A program made the translations under genes and the position numbers. 64,000 nt of DNA from Virgibacillus_F necropolis_A (GTDB lineage: Bacteria; Bacillota; Bacilli; Bacillales; Amphibacillaceae), in the NCBI RefSeq assembly GCF_044793635.1, contig NZ_CP084992.1:2790001-2854000 (forward strand), written 5' to 3'. Below the pieces are notes generated by a model, which made no database searches, was not told the origin of the DNA, and saw nothing but the letters and a program-made list of their open reading frames with translations. Position 1 is the stretch's first letter. The number at the start of each line of letters is the position of its first letter. Of the stretch, positions 1 to 8,413 are shown piece by piece.

Positions 1-99
1 AAAGGTATAAGTGTAAAAGAAGCAGGGATATTTTTGCTTTTTAATTTTGGGATAAGGGTTTGACCTGGTATACCATAATGAGAGGGTTTGAATTTGAAT

Positions 100-1056
100 A
101 TGATAGATAATTTTTGGCGTGATTTACCACGACCGTTTTTTATACTGGCACCAATGGAAGATGTGACGGATGTTGTATTTCGCCATGTAGTGAGTGAAGC
201 AGCCAGACCTGATGTGTTTTTTACAGAGTTTGCAAACACGGTGAGTTATTGTCACCCAGAGGGGAATCATAGTGTGCGGGGGCGTTTGACTTTTACAGAG
301 GATGAACAACCAATTGTAGCCCATATATGGGGGGATAATCCTGAATACTTTCGACAAATGAGTATTGGTATGGCGAAACAAGGGTTTAGGGGTGTGGATA
401 TCAATATGGGCTGTCCTGTACCTAATGTGGCATCGAAAGGGAAGGGATGCGGTCTTATCCGTCGTCCAGAAGTTGCAGCAGATCTGATACAAGCAGCAAA
501 AGCAGGGGGATTGCCGGTAAGTGTGAAGACAAGGCTTGGTTACACTGATGTAGACGAATGGCACGACTGGCTAACAGACATATTGAAACAAGACATTGTT
601 AATCTTTCCATTCATCTGCGTACAAAGAAGGAAATGAGCAAAGTAGATGCTCATTGGGAACTAATTCCGGAAATTAAGAAACTTCGTGACCAGGTTGCAC
701 CAGATACACTTTTGACGATCAATGGGGATATCCCTGATCGTCAAACTGGCTTGAAGCTCGTTCATCAATACGGTGTGGATGGGATTATGATTGGGCGTGG
801 TATTTTTAATAATCCATTTGCCTTTGAAAAGCAGCCGAAAGATCATAGTAGTAAGGAATTGCTTGATCTCTTAAGGTTGCAGCTTGACCTCCATGATAAA
901 TATTCAACAGAATTAGAGCCACGTTCATTAAAACCTCTTCGTCGCTTTTTTAAGATATATGTCCGTGGGTTTCGAGGGGCGAGTGAATTAAGAAATCAAT
1001 TGATGAGCACGGAGTCAACAGATGAAGTACGTGCATTGCTCGATAACGTTGAGTGA
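100..1056 (+). CDS. tRNA-dihydrouridine synthase (Dus family)
   Basis: FMN-dependent reductase that converts uridines in the tRNA D-loop to dihydrouridine. The 318-residue protein opens with the Dus signature (FFILAPMEDVTD), followed by INMGCPVPNV, which carries the catalytic-type cysteine, then VSVKTRLGY and the FMN-phosphate loop DGIMIGRG. This is a complete TIM-barrel Dus. The open frame runs up to TTG 88, but that codon is 1 nt from the AGAGGG at 81-86. ATG 100 fits the usual family start (MxxNFWRDLPRPFF); TTG 94 is the alternative, with 7-nt spacing. It stands alone and is followed by an unrelated gene. The family is certain; which uridine it modifies is not. Confidence 0.93.
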   Translation: MIDNFWRDLPRPFFILAPMEDVTDVVFRHVVSEAARPDVFFTEFANTVSYCHPEGNHSVRGRLTFTEDEQPIVAHIWGDNPEYFRQMSIGMAKQGFRGVDINMGCPVPNVASKGKGCGLIRRPEVAADLIQAAKAGGLPVSVKTRLGYTDVDEWHDWLTDILKQDIVNLSIHLRTKKEMSKVDAHWELIPEIKKLRDQVAPDTLLTINGDIPDRQTGLKLVHQYGVDGIMIGRGIFNNPFAFEKQPKDHSSKELLDLLRLQLDLHDKYSTELEPRSLKPLRRFFKIYVRGFRGASELRNQLMSTESTDEVRALLDNVE

Positions 1057-1159
1057 AGGAATGTTCATGGGAAGGAACAGTAGAAGCGTCCCAATTCAAG
1101 GTAAAAGTGAAGTTTTAAGGTGTAATCAAAAACACCTGGATATTATTGGAGGTTTATAA

Positions 1160-1672
1160 ATGGATAATAATGATATATTAATGAGATTAAGATATGCCCT
1201 GGATATAAAAAATAAAGATATGATAGAAATTTTTAAACTTGGTGGCATTGACGTGTCAAAAGAAGAAGTAATAAAGATACTTACAAAGTCAGATGATGAA
1301 GATGACTGTGAGGATATAGCAGAAACTGAAGATCATATAAAATGCACGAATAGTATGTTAGAGTCATTTTTAAATGGCATGATTACTTTTAAAAGAGGAC
1401 CACGGGAACCAAAACCTGGACAACCTAATAAACCAGATCGTTCTATAAAGAATCATTCAAGTGTTAATAACGTCATGCTAAAAAAAGTGAAAATAGCACT
1501 TACATTAACTAGTGAGGATATAATAGATATTTTAGATGAAGCGGGTGTCACGATAACAAAAGGGGAATTAAGTGCTTTATTAAGAAAAGAAGGACATAAG
1601 AATTACCAAGAATGCGGTGACAAATACGCTAGGAATTTCTTAAAAGGATTAGCTATAAAATTTAGGGTGTAA
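1160..1672 (+). CDS. DUF1456 family protein (YehS-like)
   Basis: Cytoplasmic protein of 170 residues made of two related halves. Each half starts with a helix of the N-D-I-L / N-V-M-L-K-K type leading into a short helical bundle; the second half ends with CGDKYARNFLKGLA. This duplicated layout and the motif SFLNGMITFKRG match the DUF1456/YehS family of unknown function. An acidic linker (DDEDDCEDIAETED) follows the first half. The start is fixed by GGAGG about 8 nt upstream of ATG 1160. No function is proposed. Downstream lies the repeat array. Confidence 0.85.
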   Translation: MDNNDILMRLRYALDIKNKDMIEIFKLGGIDVSKEEVIKILTKSDDEDDCEDIAETEDHIKCTNSMLESFLNGMITFKRGPREPKPGQPNKPDRSIKNHSSVNNVMLKKVKIALTLTSEDIIDILDEAGVTITKGELSALLRKEGHKNYQECGDKYARNFLKGLAIKFRV

Positions 1673-1786
1673 GGGATCATCAAAGCATATTGTATAACTA
1701 GAAAATCTTTTCTATAGAATTGTATATTATAAAAGAATATCAGCAATTAATAGAGGTTAGTAACGGAGAGATAAATAGCTTTTTTG

Positions 1787-2116
1787 TTTCATATCGCTAG
1801 GCGATATAACATATAAATTTATCAAAGACCTTCATATTTAATAGAAATGAAATTCGATATGCGACACGATATGCAACCAAAGAAGAGTGGGGAATGTAAC
1901 CCACTGTTAGAAGGTGTGACTAAATCTTAGGGTAAAAGATGACGATTAGGTTTCTTTGTTCATTCGACATCGTATCGCTTGTAGCGGTAAGCGATACGGA
2001 CAGAATTATGCTTGAAAAAATAGGAGTTTAATCGGTTGAGAACCTTGGTCAAAACAAGCATTATCCTTAATAGATTCCTCAAGAAAAGTGCTGATGATCG
2101 GCTCTTTTTTTGTTTG
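1787..2116 (+). repeat. array unit 1: decayed copy of HTH-gene promoter/5' end
   Basis: First of four non-coding units that align with the leader and N-terminal codons of the HTH gene at 3470. It begins with the palindrome ATATCGCTAGGCGATAT (1791-1807) running into TATAAC. Remnants of the start region (GATATGCGACACGATATG), of the HTH codons (GGGGAATGTAACCC, ACTGTTAGAA) and a second palindrome at 1971-1998 follow. That second palindrome has 10-bp arms, CGTATCGCTT and AAGCGATACG. The last about 100 bp (AACCTTGGTCAAAACAAGC ... GGCTCTTTTTTT) are absent from the intact gene but shared with units 2-4. Stops and indels rule out a product. Confidence 0.8.
1791..1807. promoter_or_regulatory. palindromic operator-like site, unit 1
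   Basis: Perfect 7-bp inverted repeat with a 3-bp centre, immediately overlapping a TATAAC -10-like box. Equivalent sites occur at 2365-2381, 2707-2723 (one mismatch), 3067-3083 and 3400-3416. The position suggests an operator for the HTH protein encoded at 3470; binding is inferred. Confidence 0.6.
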
Positions 2117-2120
2117 GCAG

Positions 2121-2204
2121 TTAAGAAAGTATAAACCCTTTCTTACTGCATAAGTGCAACTAAGGCTTTCGCCATTAAGGCTTGACGATTAGCCGAGTTT
2201 TCTA
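2121..2204 (+). repeat. dispersed 84-bp repeat, copy A
   Basis: About 84 bp shared with 5057-5141 (opposite strand) and 49811-49894. The core is ACTGCATAAGTGCAACTAAG followed by GCTTTCGCCATTAAGGCTTG and a small hairpin (here CTTGAC/GCCGAG, with a mismatch that copies B and C do not have). It is non-coding and purely intergenic in all three places. It is inserted between array units 1 and 2. Confidence 0.8.
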
Positions 2205-2237
2205 ATAAGTAAGAAAGTATAAAACTTCGGCGTTTAT

Positions 2238-2360
2238 CTGTCTAGCGCAAGCGCCCTAGCCCGCCTGAGGTTTAAGTCGAATCTCTTTGTGATAAAAATC
2301 ATCACTAAGAGATTCGTCTTAAACTTGTCGGGGCTGACCAAGGTTCTTGCGCTTTTGTTC
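2238..2360 (+). repeat. Bacillaceae-type extragenic hairpin element
   Basis: Begins CTGTCTAGCGCAAGCGCC and ends GGGGCTGACCAAGGTTCTTG then CGCTTTTGTTC. The centre is a long imperfect stem (about 18 nt, GTTTAAGTCGAATCTC on one side, GAGATTCGTCTTAAAC on the other), nested inside an AGCCC/GGGGCT stem. The end sequences resemble a dispersed extragenic repeat I know from many Bacillus-group genomes. No ORF. It interrupts the array between units 1 and 2. Confidence 0.65.
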
Positions 2361-2700
2361 TTTCATATCGCTGGGCGATATAACTTACAAATTTATCGAA
2401 ACACCTTATGATTTATAGATAAGGAAATTTGATATGCTGCATGATATACAATCCAATGAATGGTCTTTCTCTTCCAAAGGAGGTTGCAAAAAGTGGGGAG
2501 TGTAACACCCACTGTTTCAAACTATGACTAAACCTTAGATTGGTTATCTCTATTCAATCCCATCTAATCGTGTATATCGGCACGCGATACGGGTAGGATG
2601 ATGCTTGATAAAATGGGGGATGGGAAGTTTGAGAACCTTGGTCAAAACAAGCATTATCTTTAATAGATTACTTAAGAAACTTGCAGATTGGCTCTTTTTT
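2361..2700 (+). repeat. array unit 2: decayed copy of HTH-gene promoter/5' end
   Basis: Palindrome ATATCGCTGGGCGATAT at 2365-2381 running into TATAAC, remnant start region (GATATGCTGCATGATATAC), remnant HTH codons (TCTTTCTCTTCCAAAGGAGG), and a second inverted pair TATCG/CGATA around 2575-2589. The shared tail AACCTTGGTCAAAACAAGC ends in a run of T. It aligns best with units 1 and 3. No open frame. Confidence 0.8.
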
Positions 2701-2702
2701 TA

Positions 2703-3062
2703 TTTCATATCGGCGGGCGATATAACTTACAAATTCATCGAAAAGCCTTCAGATTTATAGATAAGTAAATTTGATATTCCACTAGATATAAAACCGAATT
2801 AACGGGCTTTCTCTTCCAAGTAGGAGGCAAAAGAAATGGGGAATGTAACCCCACTGTTATAAAGTAGGCTAAACCTTAGAGTGAAAAACGGCTTTTGGTA
2901 TCTTTGTTCAACCCCATCTAATCGTGTATATCGGCACGCGATACGGACAGTCTTATGCTTCATAAAATGGGAGTTGGAAGGGGTTAAGAAGAACCTCAGT
3001 CAAAACAATCCTCATCCTGAACAAATTTCTCAAGAAACGTGCTGATGGGCTCTATTTGTGTG
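2703..3062 (+). repeat. array unit 3: decayed copy of HTH-gene promoter/5' end
   Basis: Palindrome ATATCGGCGGGCGATAT at 2707-2723 (one mismatch), then TATAAC, a leader like that of the intact gene, remnant HTH codons and the second inverted pair at about 2931-2945 (same CGTGTATATCGGCACGCGATACG-type block as unit 2, shown here by its ends). The tail (CAGTCAAAACAATCCTCATC) is more diverged than in units 1 and 2. Confidence 0.8.
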
Positions 3063-3393
3063 TTTCATATCGCTGGGCGATATGACTTGCAAATTCATAG
3101 AAAAACCTTCATATTTAATAGATAAGGATATTCGATATAAGATATGATATACAACCCAATGAACGATCTTTCTCTACCAAGGAAATGTGATTATAACTCC
3201 CACTGTTAAAAAAATTGAGTAAGTCCTAGAGAGAAAGGTTGTGATTGGGTTGTTTAATCCGACATCGATTCGCTTATAGCGGTACGCGATACGGGCAGGC
3301 TTATGCTTGATGAAATGGGGATTAGGGCGATTGAAAACCTTGATCAAAACAAGCATCATCCTTAATAAACTACTCATGAAAGGTACTGTTTGA
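3063..3393 (+). repeat. array unit 4: decayed copy of HTH-gene promoter/5' end
   Basis: Palindrome ATATCGCTGGGCGATAT at 3067-3083 (followed by TATGAC rather than TATAAC). The leader AAAACCTTCATATTTAATAG is close to that of the intact gene, then come decayed HTH codons and the second block at 3265-3292 (CGATTCGCTTATAGCGGTAC then GCGATACGG). The coding remnant here is the closest of the four to the gene at 3470. The tail runs up to the promoter of that gene. Confidence 0.8.
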
Positions 3394-3419
3394 ATGTTCG
3401 TATCGCTAGGCGATATAAC
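3390..3419 (+). promoter_or_regulatory. promoter with overlapping palindromic operator for HTH gene
   Basis: TTGAAT (3390-3395), 18-bp spacer, TATAAC (3414-3419). The palindrome GTATCGCTAGGCGATAT (3400-3416) fills the spacer and overlaps the -10. Occupancy would block RNA polymerase, so autorepression is likely. The boxes are seen; regulation is inferred. Confidence 0.55.
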
Positions 3420-3469
3420 GTTGTAAATCCATCGAAAACAATCATATTTAATTGAAAAGGAGATCCGAT

Positions 3470-4177
3470 ATGCGACATGATATACAACCGAATGAACGGT
3501 CTTTCTCTACCAAAGAAGTGGCAGAAGAATTGGGGATTGCAACCCCCACTGTTAGAAAGTATGGCCAAATCTTAGAGCGAAACGGATATGAGTTTTTTAA
3601 AGATGGAGATCGGCGTATTTTTGTTAGATCGGACATCGAATCGCTTATAGCGATACGCGATACGGACAAGCCCCTAGACGATACAGCTAGATACCTTGTG
3701 TCTCAACAAAAAGAAAGATTAGAAGAATTCAATGAAACAGAGATAACGATACCCGATACATATGACAATTTACCCAACGATCCCAATCAGTTAAAAGAAT
3801 CTTTGATGTTCTTAGCCAATGAATTAGCAGCCACACGTGAAATGAATGTCCAACTGAAAAACGATATGTCTCAGCTTAAAACAACGGTTTCCAGGCTACA
3901 GCAAGATCATCATGTTATAAGCTCTAATATTGGAAATTCAGCGCAAAAAACGCATGCTAGAATTGATAAATTAACTAAACAACATAATATCCATTATGAA
4001 ACATTGCTGCAACAAGAAAAAGAAAAAAGCGAATTCTTACAGAAAGAAATACAAAATATGCGTGACGAACAGAAAAAAGAATGGCATTCACAAAATAGTT
4101 TTAATAAACGTTTAGAAGAAAAAGTGAAAAAACCTACAGGAAATTTGGAGAGGCTTTTGTCCATATTCCGTAAATAA
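3470..4177 (+). CDS. MerR-type HTH / coiled-coil DNA-binding protein (DUF3967-like)
   Basis: Protein of 235 residues. Residues about 10-75 form a MerR-like winged helix (STKEVAEELGIATPTVRKYG, then a wing FFKDGDRRIFVRSD). Residues about 115-220 are charged heptad-rich helices (LKNDMSQLKTTVSRLQQ, EKEKSEFLQKEIQNM), a coiled coil. This layout resembles RacA and plasmid-borne DUF3967 regulators. ATG 3470 follows AAAAGGAG by 8 nt; the frame opens at TTG 3452 but that codon lies within the ribosome binding site. Codons for SLIAIRDTD contain the same TATCGC/GCGATA half-sites as the upstream operator, so the protein may also bind inside its own gene. Four broken copies of its 5' end lie upstream. The role is unproven: autorepressor, DNA-anchoring or partition protein. 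Confidence 0.8.
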   Translation: MRHDIQPNERSFSTKEVAEELGIATPTVRKYGQILERNGYEFFKDGDRRIFVRSDIESLIAIRDTDKPLDDTARYLVSQQKERLEEFNETEITIPDTYDNLPNDPNQLKESLMFLANELAATREMNVQLKNDMSQLKTTVSRLQQDHHVISSNIGNSAQKTHARIDKLTKQHNIHYETLLQQEKEKSEFLQKEIQNMRDEQKKEWHSQNSFNKRLEEKVKKPTGNLERLLSIFRK

Positions 4178-4358
4178 AGTGCCTCTATATATAGGTGGCG
4201 CCCTACCAAACTGATTAAATATTTACGCTTGAATCTTATGTGGATTAATTGAATTTATATATTACGGACTAAGATACACTAGGTAAACACCACTACATCT
4301 TATTAATTAATTTCACTCTGTGGTTTCTGTACATGCTAAAAAAGAAATAATTTAGAAG

Positions 4359-4386
4359 AGACTCTGTCATTTAGGCAGAGTCTTTC
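4359..4386 (+). terminator. hairpin terminator-like
   Basis: AGACTCTG/CAGAGTCT stem with a 9-nt loop and a short T-rich tail, in the 355-bp gap after the HTH/coiled-coil gene. The rest of that gap is AT-rich with no ORF or further repeat that I recognise. Confidence 0.55.
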
Positions 4387-4532
4387 GTCTTTATTTACAA
4401 TCTTTTTAAAAGTTGTGGCATACTAAAACTTCATTATCGAATGTGTTGAATGACCGAATAAAACTATCAGTTTCGGGTATTAAAATAAGAGAGGAAAGAT
4501 TTGAAGGGATTTCAGAGTGGAGGATAAATGTA

Positions 4533-5000
4533 ATGAAGAAGATGAACAGAGGAGTGTTGACGGCACTATCGGCGATTGGACTGGCACAAGGAATGAAGAT
4601 ACTAACACACAAGCGAGTGACAGGAGAATGGGATCTGAAACAAGTAGCCACAACCGGTGGGATGCCAAGCTCACATTCAGCAGGTGTTTCAGCGTTATCA
4701 ACCTACATAGCTGCACATAAAGGGTCGCGCCATACAGAAACCGCATTAGCAACAATATTTGGCGTGATTGTCATGTATGATGCGCAAGGAATCCGGCGTC
4801 ATACGGGTGAAATTGCTAAGCTCGTCAACGATTTGGAAAATAACTTCGTAATGCTCTCTAAAGATTTTCCGAGCTTGGAATTTGTAGAAAGGGAAAAGGA
4901 TTTGAAGGAGCTTTTAGGACACCAACCGTTAGAAGTTCTTGGTGGGGCAATTTTTGGTTCTGTGTTAGGATTTATTTCTGCAAAATATGAGAATAAATAG
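4533..5000 (+). CDS. divergent PAP2 family membrane protein (YuiD-like)
   Basis: Membrane protein of 155 residues. The motif GGMPSSHSAGVSALST at about residues 48-63 and the later IRRHTGE fit the YuiD / divergent PAP2 (acid-phosphatase, vanadium-haloperoxidase-related) family. The N-terminus has a hydrophobic stretch, and a C-terminal glycine-rich segment (GGAIFGSVLGFISA) is a second likely membrane helix. ATG 4533 sits 9 nt after GTGGAGG; the longer frame back to 4413 has no ribosome binding site. Phosphatase activity is inferred from family only. Followed by a dispersed repeat and a strong terminator. Confidence 0.82.
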   Translation: MKKMNRGVLTALSAIGLAQGMKILTHKRVTGEWDLKQVATTGGMPSSHSAGVSALSTYIAAHKGSRHTETALATIFGVIVMYDAQGIRRHTGEIAKLVNDLENNFVMLSKDFPSLEFVEREKDLKELLGHQPLEVLGGAIFGSVLGFISAKYENK

Positions 5001-5056
5001 TCATAGTTTAATTATAAAATGATTTATTTTTTCATTCATAGAGGCAGGGAGTTTAA

Positions 5057-5141
5057 TTAGAAAACTTGGCTTATCGCCAAGCCTTAATGGCGAAAGCCTT
5101 AGTTGCACTTATGCAGTAAGAAAGGATTTATACTTTCTTAA
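5057..5141 (-). repeat. dispersed 84-bp repeat, copy B (inverted)
   Basis: Reverse-complement copy of the element at 2121-2204 and 49811-49894. It contains the hairpin CTTGGC/GCCAAG and the block CTTAGTTGCACTTATGCAGT. It lies between the YuiD-like gene and its terminator. Confidence 0.8.
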
Positions 5142-5155
5142 CTGCTAAAAAATTT

Positions 5156-5200
5156 AAAAAATTGATCAAAGCTGATTAGCCAGCATTGATCAATTTTTTT
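5156..5200 (+). terminator. rho-independent terminator
   Basis: AAAATTGATCA pairs with TGATCAATTTTTTT around a 17-nt loop; the T tract makes a good intrinsic terminator for the gene ending at 5000. The remaining 200 bp to the asparagine synthetase gene are AT-rich leader with no other feature recognised. Confidence 0.75.
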
Positions 5201-5398
5201 CATATTTTTAGGTACATTGCAGGTGGTTTTGCCTGCTTATTTTCATTAATATTTAAAATAGTGAAACAAATAAATAATGTTTACGTCTAATAGTTATACA
5301 TCATTTAAAAATGAAGGTGAGGGATAAATCAGTTTACAATGCTCGGAAAAACAATTTTGAGAGAAGTTTAGTAGACTATTAATGAGGAGCTGCCTGCT

Positions 5399-7282
5399 AT
5401 GTGTGGATTTACAGGATTTATTGGTGATACAGAGGATGCCTCAATGGTTTTAGAACGAATGATGAACAAAATTACACATCGTGGACCTGACTCATCCGGA
5501 AATTTTGTTGAAGGGGATGCTGCTCTTGGTTTTCGGCGTCTAAGTATCATTGATTTAGATTACGGAAGTCAACCGCTTTACAATGAGGATAATTCATTGG
5601 TTTTGATATTTAATGGAGAAATTTATAACTTTCAAGAAATAAGAGAAGAACTCGTTTTAAAAGGCCATGTTTTTATAACGAATACGGATAGTGAAGTTAT
5701 TATTCATGGTTATGAGGAATATGGAGAAAAATTAGTTGAGAAATTACGCGGTATGTTTGCTTTTGTAATCTGGGATCGAATAAATTTAAAGTTATTCTCA
5801 GCACGTGACATGTTTGGGATTAAACCATTTTACTATGCTCACATGGGAGGCACACTATTTTTTGGATCTGAAATTAAAAGTTTTCTACCTCATCCACATT
5901 TTAATAAGGTTCTGAATGAGGAGGCGTTGAAACCATACCTGACTTTCCAATATTCGGTTTTAAATGAGACCTTCTTTAAGGGTGTTTATAAATTACCAGC
6001 TGCTCACTACATGACTTACGAAAACGGGAACATAAAGATTAAGCGATACTGGACTCCAGAATTTAATCCTGGCGCACAGCCTTTAGAAGATATGGTCGAA
6101 GAAATCGATCATGTAGTAAGTGAATCGATACATGCACATAAGATCAGTGATGTAAATGTGGGATCTTTCTTATCAAGTGGTGTAGATTCAAGTTATGTCG
6201 CATCCGTATTAAGACCGAATAAAACTTTTACAGTAGGTTTTAGCGACCAAAACTTTTCCGAAATAGACAATGCATGTGAATTATCCGATGAGCTTGGTAT
6301 TGAAAACGTGAAGGAAGTACTGAATCCAGATTTATGCTTAGATAAATTAGAGGACATTCAATACATGATGGATGAGCCACATTCCAATCCATCAATTGTA
6401 CCGCTTTATTTCTTAGCAGAGCTTGCAAGCCATGATGTGACCGTTGTGCTTTCTGGGGAAGGAGCGGATGAATTGTTCGGTGGGTATGCGGAGTACAATA
6501 CTAATCCCACCCTGAAAAAGTATAAAAAGCTCCCGTATTGGTTCCGCAAGCCATTAGGGCTAATTGCGAAGAATCTGCCTGAAATTAGAGGGAAGAATTT
6601 TTTAATTAAAGGTGGTCTTCCTGTAGAAGAGTGGTTTATTGGGCAAGCGAAAATTTTTCCTGAAAATGAGGCAAACAGCTTATTAAAAACTCCGTATGGT
6701 AACGGACCAACTGTAAAGGAAATTCTAAAGCCTTGTTACGACAAAGTCAAACATGAAGACGATTTGACAAAAATGCAATATATGGACTTACACCACTGGT
6801 TAGTGGATGACATTTTATTAAAAGCTGATAAGATGAGTATGGCGCATTCAATTGAACTTCGAGTACCGTTTTTAGATCGTAATGTAGCGGAAATAGCGGG
6901 AAAGGTTCCTACTAAATATCGTGTAAATGACCTGGACACGAAGTACGCATTTCGATTAGCTGCAGCCCGTACCCTTCCAAGGGAATCTGCCAATCGTAAA
7001 AAAATTGGGTTTCCCGTTCCTATTCGTAACTGGATTCGTATTGAAAAATATTATACAAAAATTAAGTTCTATTTTATGAATTCAGATGCTGCAAAGTTCT
7101 TCAATCAGGCTCAAATCATGAACCTGTTAAATGAGCACTACGAAGGAAAGGCAAACAATGCACGTAAGATCTGGACGGTTTTTATGTTCTTAATTTGGTA
7201 TGAACAATACTTTAGCGAAAAAAATAGTCAGGATGCGGAAATTATTAAAAGTCGCCAAGGTAATGTAATAGAATTTATATGA
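5399..7282 (+). CDS. asnB: asparagine synthetase (glutamine-hydrolysing)
   Basis: Makes asparagine from aspartate, ATP and glutamine. It has 627 residues, the normal length of Bacillus AsnB/AsnO. The N-terminal class II glutaminase domain begins MCGFTGFIGD, with Cys2 as nucleophile, followed by HRGPDSSG, RRLSIID, NGEIYN and TDSEVI. The synthetase domain has the pyrophosphate loop LSSGVDSS, then SGEGADELFGGY and the C-terminal LLKADKMSMAHSIELRVPF. GAGGAG precedes ATG 5399. It cannot be assigned to AsnB or AsnO from sequence alone. A GNAT gene follows after 28 bp and may be co-transcribed. Confidence 0.92.
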   Translation: MCGFTGFIGDTEDASMVLERMMNKITHRGPDSSGNFVEGDAALGFRRLSIIDLDYGSQPLYNEDNSLVLIFNGEIYNFQEIREELVLKGHVFITNTDSEVIIHGYEEYGEKLVEKLRGMFAFVIWDRINLKLFSARDMFGIKPFYYAHMGGTLFFGSEIKSFLPHPHFNKVLNEEALKPYLTFQYSVLNETFFKGVYKLPAAHYMTYENGNIKIKRYWTPEFNPGAQPLEDMVEEIDHVVSESIHAHKISDVNVGSFLSSGVDSSYVASVLRPNKTFTVGFSDQNFSEIDNACELSDELGIENVKEVLNPDLCLDKLEDIQYMMDEPHSNPSIVPLYFLAELASHDVTVVLSGEGADELFGGYAEYNTNPTLKKYKKLPYWFRKPLGLIAKNLPEIRGKNFLIKGGLPVEEWFIGQAKIFPENEANSLLKTPYGNGPTVKEILKPCYDKVKHEDDLTKMQYMDLHHWLVDDILLKADKMSMAHSIELRVPFLDRNVAEIAGKVPTKYRVNDLDTKYAFRLAAARTLPRESANRKKIGFPVPIRNWIRIEKYYTKIKFYFMNSDAAKFFNQAQIMNLLNEHYEGKANNARKIWTVFMFLIWYEQYFSEKNSQDAEIIKSRQGNVIEFI

Positions 7283-7310
7283 ATGTACATAGTGACTGGG
7301 GGATATCATT

Positions 7311-7847
7311 GTGAAAGGTGAAAATATTCATGTGCGAGAGTTTACTTTAGAGGATGCGGAAGCAATTCTTGCATTGCAAAAGAAAAATCGTGATTTTTTT
7401 GAAAAGTTCTCTATGGCACGCGAAAGTGATTACTATACAATAGAGGCTCAAATTGAGCGGATAGAAAAATTTCAAGAAGACTTTAAACAAGACAAGGATT
7501 ATAACTTTGGGATATTTAAAAACGACGATAATCGTTTAATGGGAACAATCAACCTTTTTCAGGTAATCCGTGGATCATTACAAAGCGCTTATATAGGGTA
7601 TTTTTTAGATAAACAAAATAATGGTAAAGGTTTTACCACAGAAGCTGTTAAATTAATTGTTGAATATAGTTTTGAAAAGTTGAAATTACATCGTATAGAG
7701 GCCGGAGTCATGCCACATAATATTGGGTCCATTCGTGTGCTAGAGAAATCGGGTTTTCATAAAGAAGGAATTGCCAAGAAAAACGTTAAGATAAACGGGA
7801 AATGGGAAGACCATCAGGTATTAGCTATTATTAATCCATTAGATTGA
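7311..7847 (+). CDS. GNAT acetyltransferase (RimJ/RimL type)
   Basis: N-acetyltransferase of 178 residues. It has an N-terminal VREFTLEDAEAIL beta-alpha unit, the acetyl-CoA loop region QNNGKGFTTEAVKLIVEYSF, then HRIEAGVMPHNIGSIRVLEK and SGFHKEGIAKK. These are typical of the RimJ/RimL-like GNAT branch that acetylates ribosomal proteins or small amines. The start is GTG, with GGGGGA about 8 nt upstream. The substrate is unknown. Confidence 0.88.
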   Translation: MKGENIHVREFTLEDAEAILALQKKNRDFFEKFSMARESDYYTIEAQIERIEKFQEDFKQDKDYNFGIFKNDDNRLMGTINLFQVIRGSLQSAYIGYFLDKQNNGKGFTTEAVKLIVEYSFEKLKLHRIEAGVMPHNIGSIRVLEKSGFHKEGIAKKNVKINGKWEDHQVLAIINPLD

Positions 7848-7860
7848 AGCTAAAAAAATT

Positions 7861-8352
7861 CTACCCAATCAACGGTTCTAAACTAAAATAATCCAATGCC
7901 TCATTAACATCATAAATATCGTATATTTTTTTCTCAAAACAAAATTGTATAACTAAATCAGAAGTATCACTGTCTGAGAAAGAGTAACCGGCTGAGCTTA
8001 ATAGCTTAACGGTTTCTTTTTTATTTAACTCAAGGGATAAAGCAAGAGCAATAATGGTGTTTTTTCCAGGTCGGTAGTTTTGGTTGGAGCGTATTTTTGA
8101 AAAATGCTTACGGTCAATCCAGGCTTTATTATAAATTTCAGGATCACTCAAACCTTTCTCATCAATATAATTAAATAAGACCTGTTTAAATTCGGGTTTA
8201 CGGTTATTTTTTATGAACTCATCCAGTTCATTTTCGCTAACCTCTTTAAGGACTTTACTTTCACTATACATTGGTTCGTTATAGACAACAAAACAATCCA
8301 AGCGACTTTCTACATACTCCTGCAACTCTGCCATTAGCTTCTTATCAAGCAT
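7861..8352 (-). CDS. HTH-containing protein of unknown function, divergent from vWA gene
   Basis: Protein of 163 residues. The middle (about 75-125) looks like an XRE-type helix-turn-helix: WIDRKHFSKIRSN, then NTIIALALSLELNKKETVKL. The N-terminal part is acidic and helical; no catalytic motif is seen. It is transcribed away from the vWA gene at 8450 across a 97-bp gap holding a 16-bp palindrome, so it may be the regulator of the pair. I do not recognise a named family with confidence. Confidence 0.65.
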   Translation of the reverse strand: MLDKKLMAELQEYVESRLDCFVVYNEPMYSESKVLKEVSENELDEFIKNNRKPEFKQVLFNYIDEKGLSDPEIYNKAWIDRKHFSKIRSNQNYRPGKNTIIALALSLELNKKETVKLLSSAGYSFSDSDTSDLVIQFCFEKKIYDIYDVNEALDYFSLEPLIG

Positions 8353-8413
8353 CCTTTTCCCTCCCTAAATGTCGCTTTCCAGGCGACCATATAACAGATA
8401 AACTCAGCTACCA

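Noticed and set aside
1787..3393. Series of small intact regulator genes
   Set aside because: All four units have stops and frameshifts within the HTH remnant, and the ribosome binding site is degraded in most.
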